Source: an uncultured Lachnospiraceae bacterium (GTDB taxonomy: Bacteria; Bacillota; Clostridia; Lachnospirales; Lachnospiraceae). From it: a stretch of 25,222 nucleotides of DNA. Below, piece after piece: positions 6,980 to 13,381 of the stretch (positions are counted from its first letter, which is position 1; the number at the start of each line of letters is the position of its first letter). Below the pieces are notes generated by a model, which searched no databases, was not told the DNA's origin, and saw only the letters and a list, made by a program, of their open reading frames with translations. The translations under genes and the position numbers were made by a program. The stretch is from assembly GCA_910586585.1 (NCBI GenBank), contig CAJUKA010000044.1, positions 8,706 to 33,927 of the forward strand. Direction: 5' to 3'.

Positions 6980-7474
6980 TTAATCTCTCAAACAAATTTT
7001 CTGATATGCAATTCGCTGTGTTTTGTCTTCAACATAAATGCTACCGCATTGCTGAAAACCATGTTTTTGGAGCAAATGCTGCATTATCTGATTGTCTGCA
7101 TGAGTATCTATTCGAATATTTTGTATTTTGTTTTCACAAAAAGCAAGTGCTGCTGCAAATATTCCGTTTACCTGCCCATTTGCAGCAATTCTGTGGATTG
7201 TTCCATAGGGCGCATCATTGAGCCATGAGCCGCCCTCAATCACCTGGTATGTTGGATCGTCTCCTATGATAAACGCAAACACACCGCAGATACACGCTTG
7301 ATTTATCAGTACAAAAGACTGCCTTTTATCAATATCTTCTTGAATCGTCTCAAGAGAAGGCTTGTCATTTCCCCATTGCTTCGCATTGCCTGAACACATC
7401 ATCTGTTTCCGTGCATACGCATAAATACTCATAATTTGCTGTAAATCTTCTTTTTGTGCAAGCCGTATTATCAT
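6980..7474 (-). CDS. GNAT-family N-acetyltransferase
   Basis: 164 residues of a single GNAT domain: N-terminal MIIRLAQKEDLQQIMSIY, the central strands FVLINQACICGVFAFIIG, the acetyl-CoA region HRIAANGQVNGIFAAALAF, and the C-terminal HADNQIMQHLLQKHGFQQCG. The usual Q/RxxGxG/A loop is degenerate (ANGQVNG), which is common in this subgroup. Acceptor unknown. GGGAG precedes the ATG by about six bases. It lies directly downstream of the pseudogene at 7528 and upstream of the HTH promoter. Confidence 0.8.
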   Translation of the reverse strand: MIIRLAQKEDLQQIMSIYAYARKQMMCSGNAKQWGNDKPSLETIQEDIDKRQSFVLINQACICGVFAFIIGDDPTYQVIEGGSWLNDAPYGTIHRIAANGQVNGIFAAALAFCENKIQNIRIDTHADNQIMQHLLQKHGFQQCGSIYVEDKTQRIAYQKICLRD

Positions 7475-7527
7475 CTTTCACTCCCGTTTTATGTACACCA
7501 CAATACACTCATTCGTATTTGTTTCGT

Positions 7528-7893
7528 TCACTTTTCATGCTTTTCTTTCCATTTAACCGCTCTTTTCATATATTTTTCCATCATATCATTTATTACTTTG
7601 AAGCTGCTGTTAACATCATATTTTAACTCTGTTCCGTAAGTACCTTGACGAAACGGCATTTTATCATCCATATGTACTGTAGCAAATGGTTGCCGTCCAA
7701 AGTGATGCTTTGCTGCAATTTATCCAACAGAAAGTTCATCTTTTTCTGTGTTTTTTATACAAGTCTTTACTCCTATTGGGTCTGTCATAGAACCTTTGGT
7801 CATTGCGCCAATCAAAACTGTTGGTTGTGAAAAATCTGTACCCACTACAAGAGCAGGGTAACAGATCTGGCCGTTACTTGTTGATGAGTGCTT
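7528..7893 (-). pseudogene. Decayed gene fragment of unknown family with one in-frame stop
   Basis: One continuous reading frame spans the supposed intergenic region. It runs through NGQICYPALVVGTDFSQPTV and TKGSMTDPIGVKTC to a TAA at 7720-7722, then continues in the same frame with HHFGRQPFATVHMDDKMPF, GTYGTELKYDVNSSFKVIND and a lysine-rich end, stopping with TGA at 7528-7530. The composition is protein-like on both sides of the stop. There is no start codon: upstream the frame closes within the end of the neighbouring gene. So this is the 3' part of a gene that lost its start and gained a nonsense codon. I do not recognise the family. Confidence 0.55.
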
Positions 7894-8401
7894 TCAATTC
7901 TTCTTTTTGTGCAGGGTATATATCAATGTCACCTAATATTTCCAATATCAGTTTCTGAATTTCTTCTGTCTGCTCCTGTATTGCTTCTTTTAACATTGGA
8001 AATGTTTGTTCATCCATAAGCCATTGTACGGGAAAGTGCCAGCCATGAAATCTTCCATTTGATGGAACTTCCTGCAAATGCTGCAAGTAAAATGAAATCC
8101 TGTCTTTCCCATAATACTGACAATTGCTAAAAATCATCGAAGCAAGATGAAACTGCCATGATAACTCAAAACAATCATCATAAAAAATCTTCATAATGTG
8201 CAAAATGTCTTCACAGCAAAGTATTTCCGAATGCTCAAGCAATTCATCCTGCACACTATGATAATCATTATAAAATTCATTATCATTTCCATCCTCGTCC
8301 GATATAAAGATTTCTTCTCTGTGTACCTTATATAAAAAATCAATCTTTTCGGCGATGCTCATTGTCTGATAATCACCAACATTGTAATTTTGTTCACCCA
8401 T
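7874..8401 (-). CDS. Hypothetical protein, 175 residues, possibly immunity-like
   Basis: The start is ATG 8401 with GGAGGA seven bases upstream; an in-frame ATG at 8509 lies above a probable -10 box and is not used. The sequence is acidic and mostly helical: MSIAEKIDFLYKVHREE, CCEDILHIMKIFYDDCFE, HGWHFPVQWLMDEQTFP, and a helical tail EEIQKLILEILGDIDIYP. The last part resembles HEAT-like repeats found in immunity proteins of polymorphic toxins, but I cannot name a family. No toxin gene is next to it, only a decayed fragment downstream. Confidence 0.65.
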   Translation of the reverse strand: MGEQNYNVGDYQTMSIAEKIDFLYKVHREEIFISDEDGNDNEFYNDYHSVQDELLEHSEILCCEDILHIMKIFYDDCFELSWQFHLASMIFSNCQYYGKDRISFYLQHLQEVPSNGRFHGWHFPVQWLMDEQTFPMLKEAIQEQTEEIQKLILEILGDIDIYPAQKEELKALINK

Positions 8402-8497
8402 TTTCTTGTCCTCCACATTTCCATTTTTGACTATCCAACCGCTTCTTTTGACATTTTTTATAACTGAATCCTTGATTTCAGACTTGTCATTGCGTCT

Positions 8498-8503
8498 ATT
8501 ATA
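8498..8503 (-). promoter_or_regulatory. Probable -10 box (TATAAT) of the 175-residue protein gene
   Basis: A perfect TATAAT on the minus strand about 97 bases before the ATG at 8401. The -35 region is poor (TTTATC at 16 bases), so this is a tentative call. Confidence 0.4.
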
Positions 8504-8555
8504 CAACATATACTCACCAGATAAAATAGGCTTATAATGAAATCCCTTTGAAGTA

Positions 8556-8692
8556 GTAACAGTTCAGCCTTCGGTTTCCTGTTACAGGCATCAAGCCATG
8601 CATAATCGCTTCGCGATGTCTTGATGCACCTTAACCTCAATGTTATTCCACGAACTTTGCAGCAAGTGCAAAGTTCAACCCAGAACTGTTAC
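8556..8692. mobile_element. MITE-like element, copy 1 (137 bp, 8-bp flanking duplication)
   Basis: Ends are perfect 10-bp inverted repeats GTAACAGTTC (8556-8565) and GAACTGTTAC (8683-8692). The flanks are TTGAAGTA (8548-8555) and TTGAAGTG (8693-8700), a 7-of-8 direct duplication abutting both ends. GTAA ends with 8-bp duplications are what the IS66 family makes. Inside are a 7-bp hairpin GTAACAG...CTGTTAC, CATCAAG...CTTGATG around ATCGC-TTC-GCGAT, and a perfect 10-bp hairpin GAACTTTGCA-GCAAG-TGCAAAGTTC (8652-8676). No ORF of useful size is present. A second copy is at 23226. Confidence 0.8.
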
Positions 8693-8765
8693 TTGAAGTG
8701 ACATATTTATGCATTGAACAATAGACGCAAATATTCAACAAGCGAATTATCTAGGTTCCTTAATT

Positions 8766-9245
8766 ATGCTGCCATTTTCGGTTTTAATATTTTGGATCTA
8801 CTATATGGTGAATGGATTTGATTTAGACGGAATTTCTTGGGGATCTGCCGCAGTAGCATTTCTGCTTTTCCCATTGCTAGTCATTCTGCATGAATTAATA
8901 CATGGAATTACCTGGGCATTTTTTGCGAGAAATTATTTTCATTCGATTGATTTTGGATTCATTTGGAGTACTTTTTCTCCACACTGCACCTGCTCAGAAC
9001 CATTGGGAAAATGGCAATATCTGTTAGGAGCCGCTATGCCCACACTCGTTCTAGGAGGCGCAGTTGCAGTGATTGGAGTACTGACAAATCAATTTCTATT
9101 ACTTTTCTTGGCAGAAATTATGATTTTCTCAGGTGGCGGAGATTTTCTAATCATACTAAAAATCTTGTTATACCGCACTGACAAGAAAGAAATTTTGTAT
9201 TGTGATCATCCTTATGAATGTGGCTTTGTTGTTTTTGAAAAGTAG
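8766..9245 (+). CDS. DUF3267 membrane metalloprotease-like protein, 5' end damaged
   Basis: 159 residues with 4-5 hydrophobic segments. It carries the zinc-protease motif HELIH (in FPLLVILHELIHGITW) and the conserved GGGDFLIILKIL near the C-terminus, then the family ending DHPYECGFVVFEK. These mark the DUF3267 family, related to M50-type intramembrane proteases. The frame is protein-like upstream of the ATG (TIDANIQQANYLGSLI) back to a TGA at 8715-8717, and there is no good ribosome site. The native N-terminus therefore appears lost or frameshifted. The MITE copy lies about 20 bases further upstream. It could be translated from the ATG at 8766 in shortened form. Confidence 0.7.
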   Translation: MLPFSVLIFWIYYMVNGFDLDGISWGSAAVAFLLFPLLVILHELIHGITWAFFARNYFHSIDFGFIWSTFSPHCTCSEPLGKWQYLLGAAMPTLVLGGAVAVIGVLTNQFLLLFLAEIMIFSGGGDFLIILKILLYRTDKKEILYCDHPYECGFVVFEK

Positions 9246-9289
9246 GAACAAATATTGCCGTTCATAATGATAGGAATTGACATATCATA

Positions 9290-9340
9290 GCGAAAAAGCC
9301 ATACACCTATGGGGGGTATTCTGATGAAAAGCTTTTTCGC
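9290..9340. terminator. Inverted repeat between convergent genes, probable terminator
   Basis: Perfect 10-bp arms GCGAAAAAGC (9290-9299) and GCTTTTTCGC (9331-9340) enclose a 31-base loop that can itself pair (ATACACC against GGGGTAT). It lies between the ends of the DUF3267 gene (+) and nagZ (-). There is no long T tract outside the arms, so termination efficiency is uncertain. Confidence 0.5.
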
Positions 9341-9388
9341 CCTGACAAAAGAACCAATGTCCTTCAATGGAATAAAAATCGTTCTATT

Positions 9389-10903
9389 TTAGATAAAATA
9401 TTGCTTTGCTTTTTCCATTGCGCGAACAGTGTATTCATACAATGGAAGTTTGAATACTTCGTCTGATGTTTTTTCCAAATCATATGGATTTCTAAGCGCT
9501 ATATGCGCTAAAGGAATGTTCAGACTGCTTAGCGCTTCTAGGAGTCTGCACTGCCCTGGTTGTAAATGCGCATTCAGCGTTCCAACTACTAGGGAGGATT
9601 TGCCTTTTGCCCTGTCAATGCAGTCTTGCATTTCTTTCTCTGTCGTATTCATACTGCATTCTATCGCTTCACCGCCGAAACACTGCTGCATAAAAATCGC
9701 AAAATTTTGGGGGCCTTTTGTGTCGGAAGCCAGTGTCACGCTTCCAGGCTCAATTCCTATAAACAGCGGATCTGTCCCCAGCAAAAATTTCTTTTCTTTT
9801 GTTTGGTCCAAAGGCCGGATTGTTTTTGCCAAGAATCCCTCTGCGAATTGGATTTGCTGCTTTGTTCCTACCTTTTCCATGTTCCAGTCGCATTTTCCAA
9901 ACATTTCTTTTGCCGCCAAAACACGTGCTGCCGCATCTTCTATCCGCTCCATAGAAAGTTCTCCATCCTCGACTGCCTTTTTAACCGCAAGTACTGCTTC
10001 TTCCACCGCTGATGCCGTATGAGAAATAAAAATCAAATCTATTCCTGCTTTCAATCCCTCCACAGCACCTTTGGCAATCCCATAATATTCTTTGACTGCC
10101 GCCATTTCCATACAATCAGAAATAATCAGTCCATCAAACTGCATTTGTTTTCTGAGCAGTCCTGTCACTGTATTGTATGACATGGTACATGGGATTTGCT
10201 GTGATTCAAGAGCAGGTACAATCACATGACCTATTGTAACTGCTGGAAGCCCTTGGTGAATAAGTTTAGAAAATGGCGCAAGTTCCCTGCATCCCAGCAA
10301 TTCTTTGTCTACGTTTAATACGGGGAGCGACAAGTGGGAGTCTTTGTCTGTGTCTCCATGTCCAGGAAAATGTTTGCCACTGCACAATATTCCGGCATCT
10401 AAAAATCCTTTCACAGCCATCGCTGCAAAGCGGCTCACCTGCTCAGCGGTTTCTCCAAAACTCCGCACGCCAATTACAGGATTATTTTTGTTGCTGTTAA
10501 TATCCAATACGGGTGCAAGGTTAAAATTAATGCCCAATGCCTTGAGCTGCTCTCCGGCAATACGGGCTGCCTGATATACAGATTCTTCGTCACCTGCTTC
10601 TGATTGGGCTAATGCAGATGGCATAACTGCGCAATCCTGCGGCAGGCGTGAGACAACGCCGCCTTCCTCATCAATGCTAATTAGCGGAAGCACTCCTGTG
10701 TGTTCCAAAATTTCTTCAAAAAGCGCTTTGGTAAGATTGGATAATTGTTGTGCCGAACTTATATTATGCGAAAATAAAATCACATTGCCGACCTGATACT
10801 TTCGCACAAGTCGAATAAATTCTTCTGATGGAGATTCCTGCGGAAATCCCATCACAAACAACTGCCCTATCTTTTGCTCCAATGTCAGATCCTGCACCTT
10901 CAA
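9389..10903 (-). CDS. nagZ: Beta-N-acetylhexosaminidase NagZ (GH3), cytoplasmic
   Basis: Removes terminal beta-GlcNAc from muropeptides or GlcNAc-MurNAc. 504 residues in two parts. The GH3 barrel (about 1-335) has SIDEEGG (76-82), KHFPGHGDTDKDSH (177-190) with the Asp188-His190 acid/base pair on the mobile loop typical of NagZ, and SDCMEM (262-267) with nucleophile Asp263. The C-terminal domain (about 370-504) resembles that of the Bacillus enzyme. There is no signal peptide, unlike secreted Bacillus NagZ, so it should act inside the cell on imported sugars. The start is TTG 10903, seven bases after AGGAGGA at the end of a tandem-repeat array. It is the last gene of the mur locus, downstream of namZ. 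Confidence 0.93.
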   Translation of the reverse strand: MKVQDLTLEQKIGQLFVMGFPQESPSEEFIRLVRKYQVGNVILFSHNISSAQQLSNLTKALFEEILEHTGVLPLISIDEEGGVVSRLPQDCAVMPSALAQSEAGDEESVYQAARIAGEQLKALGINFNLAPVLDINSNKNNPVIGVRSFGETAEQVSRFAAMAVKGFLDAGILCSGKHFPGHGDTDKDSHLSLPVLNVDKELLGCRELAPFSKLIHQGLPAVTIGHVIVPALESQQIPCTMSYNTVTGLLRKQMQFDGLIISDCMEMAAVKEYYGIAKGAVEGLKAGIDLIFISHTASAVEEAVLAVKKAVEDGELSMERIEDAAARVLAAKEMFGKCDWNMEKVGTKQQIQFAEGFLAKTIRPLDQTKEKKFLLGTDPLFIGIEPGSVTLASDTKGPQNFAIFMQQCFGGEAIECSMNTTEKEMQDCIDRAKGKSSLVVGTLNAHLQPGQCRLLEALSSLNIPLAHIALRNPYDLEKTSDEVFKLPLYEYTVRAMEKAKQYFI

Positions 10904-10920
10904 TATTTTTTCCTCCTATT

Positions 10921-11170
10921 ATAAAGTCGCTGCGCGACAGCACTAAAGGCCAAAGTCTCTTCGACACACATGTTATGAGAGCAACTTTTATTCGATAGAA
11001 CTCTCATATAAGTTCCTCTCGTGTGTCTTCGCGACTTTTTTTGTCGCTGCGCGACAGCACTAAAGGCCAAAGTCTCTTCGACACACATGTTATGAGAGCA
11101 ACTTTTATTCGATACCACACTCATATAAGTTCCTCTCGTGTGTCTTCGCGACTTTTTTGTCGCTGCGCGA
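10921..11170 (-). repeat. Tandem leader-repeat array 4 (two units plus partial) in front of nagZ
   Basis: GTCGCTGCGCGAC occurs at 10926 and 11043, with a variant at 11159 (periods 117 and 116). Read toward nagZ, the array ends GTCGCGCAGCGACTTTATAATAGGAGG and then the TTG start. Unit features: TATGAGAG pairs with CTCTCATA (8 bp) and GAGAGGAACTT pairs with AAGTTGCTCTC (10 of 11). Both pairings use the same CTCTC, so they exclude each other. Confidence 0.9.
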
Positions 11171-11193
11171 TGGCACTTAAGCGATAAATTTTT

Positions 11194-12336
11194 TTATGTA
11201 TAAATATGATATTTTTCTTTTCTGACGGCAAATTGGTTGCTGTCCTGATAATATTTTTCCAGAAGATTTTGCAAGGACATATCTTCTCTGGTAATTGCAT
11301 TGTCTCCAAACAAAAGTTCGATACTTTTTCTGCCGCCTTCATGAAGCGGAGGCAGAAAGGCAAAATGTTCTGGATAAATTTCTCGAAATCCAAACAAAAG
11401 CTCTAACCCTGTTCTGCACGCCTCAAATGTATGCATATCGGTCACATGGATATGAACTCCTTCGCATGCTTCCCCTGTATGCTTGGAAGTCGTAGGTGTA
11501 AAGTAAGCAGGGGAAAACAATACGCCTGGGAGTTTTCGCTCATTCATGTACTTGGCAAAACGATATCCATCTACATATGGCGCCCCAATCAGCTCAAATG
11601 GTGCTGACGTTCCTCTTCCCTCTGACAAATTCGTTCCTTCAAACAGGCAAGTCCCCGGATACAGAAGCGCAGTCTCAAATCTAGGCAGCCCCAAGCTTGG
11701 CATAATCCACAGATTTCCAGTTTCCGGAAACAGCATTGTCCTCTGCCAGCCGTCGACAGGAATAACCGTGAGCGGAAACGTATAGCCTTGCTCATCATAG
11801 ATCATCTTTGCAAGTTCTCCTACTGTAAGCCCATAACGCATACAAATCGGATATGCTCCGACGAAGCTTTCATATCCCTCCTGCAAAAGCACACCTTCCG
11901 CCGCATCTCCAAGCGGATTGAGCCTGTCCAAAATGATAAACTCCATCTGTCTTTTTTCACATTCCTGACACGCATAATACATTGTGGAAATAAACGTATA
12001 ATACCGCGTGCCAACATCTTGAATATCATAAACCAGCGCATCAATTCCTTTTAACATTTCGTCTGTAAACCGTTTGGAATCGCTGCGGTAAAGACTATAC
12101 ACCATAATTCCAGAATACGGGTCTTTATATGTATCCACTATTCCGCCAGCGGCTACATTTCCGCGAACTCCATGTTCTGGTGAATACAGCGCTGCAAGTG
12201 TATATTTTTCTGATAGAATATCTATGGAGGAATAAAGACTGTTATTCACACCTGAGATAGATGTAATCAGCCCCAGTCGTTTTCCTTTCAAAACAGCATC
12301 ATACTGACCTATTCGATCAATTCCATTTAAAACCAT
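11194..12336 (-). CDS. namZ: Exo-beta-N-acetylmuramidase NamZ (DUF1343, GH171), no signal peptide
   Basis: The family releases MurNAc from the non-reducing end of peptidoglycan fragments (known for Bacillus YbbC/NamZ). 380 residues. Family motifs in order: LYSPEHGVRG (50-59), DIQDVGTRYYT (104-114), DRLNPLG (137-143), FEGTNLSEGRGT (232-243) and GAPYVDGYRF (251-260). It starts directly with the domain (MVLNGIDRIGQYDAVLKGK): no signal or lipobox, so it should be cytoplasmic, unlike the secreted Bacillus protein. ATG 12336 follows AGGAG. It sits 24 bases after the PIG-L deacetylase gene. The substrate is probably imported MurNAc-GlcNAc. Confidence 0.9.
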   Translation of the reverse strand: MVLNGIDRIGQYDAVLKGKRLGLITSISGVNNSLYSSIDILSEKYTLAALYSPEHGVRGNVAAGGIVDTYKDPYSGIMVYSLYRSDSKRFTDEMLKGIDALVYDIQDVGTRYYTFISTMYYACQECEKRQMEFIILDRLNPLGDAAEGVLLQEGYESFVGAYPICMRYGLTVGELAKMIYDEQGYTFPLTVIPVDGWQRTMLFPETGNLWIMPSLGLPRFETALLYPGTCLFEGTNLSEGRGTSAPFELIGAPYVDGYRFAKYMNERKLPGVLFSPAYFTPTTSKHTGEACEGVHIHVTDMHTFEACRTGLELLFGFREIYPEHFAFLPPLHEGGRKSIELLFGDNAITREDMSLQNLLEKYYQDSNQFAVRKEKYHIYT

Positions 12337-12360
12337 AACAGCTCCTATGCCTTTCTAATC

Positions 12361-13065
12361 TTAAAATTCCTTCTTAATTAATTTCTTTGCCTCTTCGTCC
12401 AAATCAAATGCCTCTGCATACATTGTTCTTGCAAGACACCCATTGCACCGCATAAGATGCGCATAATATTCCATATAAGAAAAGCTGGGAGAATTCACTG
12501 CAAACCAATGCTCCTGAATTGCTTTCTGCCACAGCGCAAATCCTTCCTCTGATACTTCTATATAAACATATGGCTGAAATCCTGTCGCGTCTTCCCAATT
12601 CTGCGCATAGTAAGGCCCCTTTGCAAAATGTGCTCTATCCTTCCTCTCTAGTCCAGGCAGACTCGCATAAAAATGCGCGTCCTTTACAATGCGGTGTGTC
12701 AGTTCATGATCCTTGTGCATACTATGTTTCCAATGTGTCATAAGTACTTCTGGTTTTTTGCTGCGAATCAAATCACACAATTCAAGCCGGATACCTTCCT
12801 GATCTGGCAGTTCCCCATCTGTATAGGGAAACACAATCGCTTCGCCACCAAGCAGTTCTGCAAAGCGCTGTGCTTCTGCTTCCTTCTGTTTTCGATATTC
12901 TTCCACTGTCATGTGGCTTGGATTGCCCCGCTCGCCTCCTGTAAGCGCCACTGTGATTATCTGATATCCTTTCAGGGCATATGTAGCTAAAACACCGCCG
13001 CAAGTCAGTTCCGCATCTCCTACATGACCGCCAACCGCCATAATTGTTTTTTTCTCATTACTCAT
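12361..13065 (-). CDS. PIG-L/LmbE-family deacetylase with altered catalytic motif
   Basis: 234 residues of the zinc-dependent N-acetyl-sugar deacetylase family (MshB, BshB, archaeal diacetylchitobiose deacetylase). The usual AHPDDxE motif reads GHVGDAE (13-19): the zinc ligands His14 and Asp17 remain, but the first Asp, the proposed general base, is Gly16. The distal zinc site is MHKDHELTH (116-124). Other typical parts are CGGVLATYALKGYQI and ALTGGERGN. No signal peptide. ATG 13065 follows AGGAGG by six bases at the end of a repeat array; it is co-transcribed with namZ. Likely substrate: an N-acetyl amino sugar or its disaccharide. A non-deacetylase role is possible because of the missing Asp. 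Confidence 0.85.
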   Translation of the reverse strand: MSNEKKTIMAVGGHVGDAELTCGGVLATYALKGYQIITVALTGGERGNPSHMTVEEYRKQKEAEAQRFAELLGGEAIVFPYTDGELPDQEGIRLELCDLIRSKKPEVLMTHWKHSMHKDHELTHRIVKDAHFYASLPGLERKDRAHFAKGPYYAQNWEDATGFQPYVYIEVSEEGFALWQKAIQEHWFAVNSPSFSYMEYYAHLMRCNGCLARTMYAEAFDLDEEAKKLIKKEF

Positions 13066-13097
13066 TTTTAGCCTCCTATTATAAATCGCTTTGCGAT

Positions 13098-13368
13098 TTT
13101 ATTGAGTCGCTGCGCGACAGCTCTTAAGGATAAAGCCGCTTCGTCACACCTTTATACTGAGAGGAACTTTTCTTCGTTAAAACTCTCAGTAAAGTTCCTC
13201 TCGTGCGTCTTCGCGTCTTTATTGAGTCGCTGCGCGACAGCTCTTAAGGATAAAGCCGCTTCGTCACACCTTTATACTGAGAGGAACTTTTCTTCGTTAA
13301 AACTCTCAGTAAAGTTCCTCTCGTGCGTCTTCGCGTCTTTATTGAGTCGCTGCGCGACAGCTCTTAAG
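13098..13368 (-). repeat. Tandem leader-repeat array 5 (two identical 120-bp units plus partial) in front of the deacetylase gene
   Basis: The units 13101-13220 and 13221-13340 appear identical base for base, and a third begins at 13341 and breaks off near the stop of the GNAT gene. Read toward the gene, the end is GTCGCGCAGCGACTC, a short extra palindrome AATCGCAAAGCGATT, then TATAATAGGAGG. Arms: ACTGAGAG against CTCTCAGT, and GAGAGGAACTTT against AAAGTTCCTCTC (12 bp perfect). It belongs to the array 1 subfamily. Confidence 0.92.
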
Positions 13369-13381
13369 ATAAAATCGTGCA

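Noticed and set aside
10917..10922. TATAAT just before AGGAGG as the true -10 of nagZ (and of the other repeat-led genes).
   Set aside because: Transcription would start at or after the ribosome site, leaving almost no leader, and the -35 position (TTAGTG) is poor. I kept it only as a possibility in the repeat finding.
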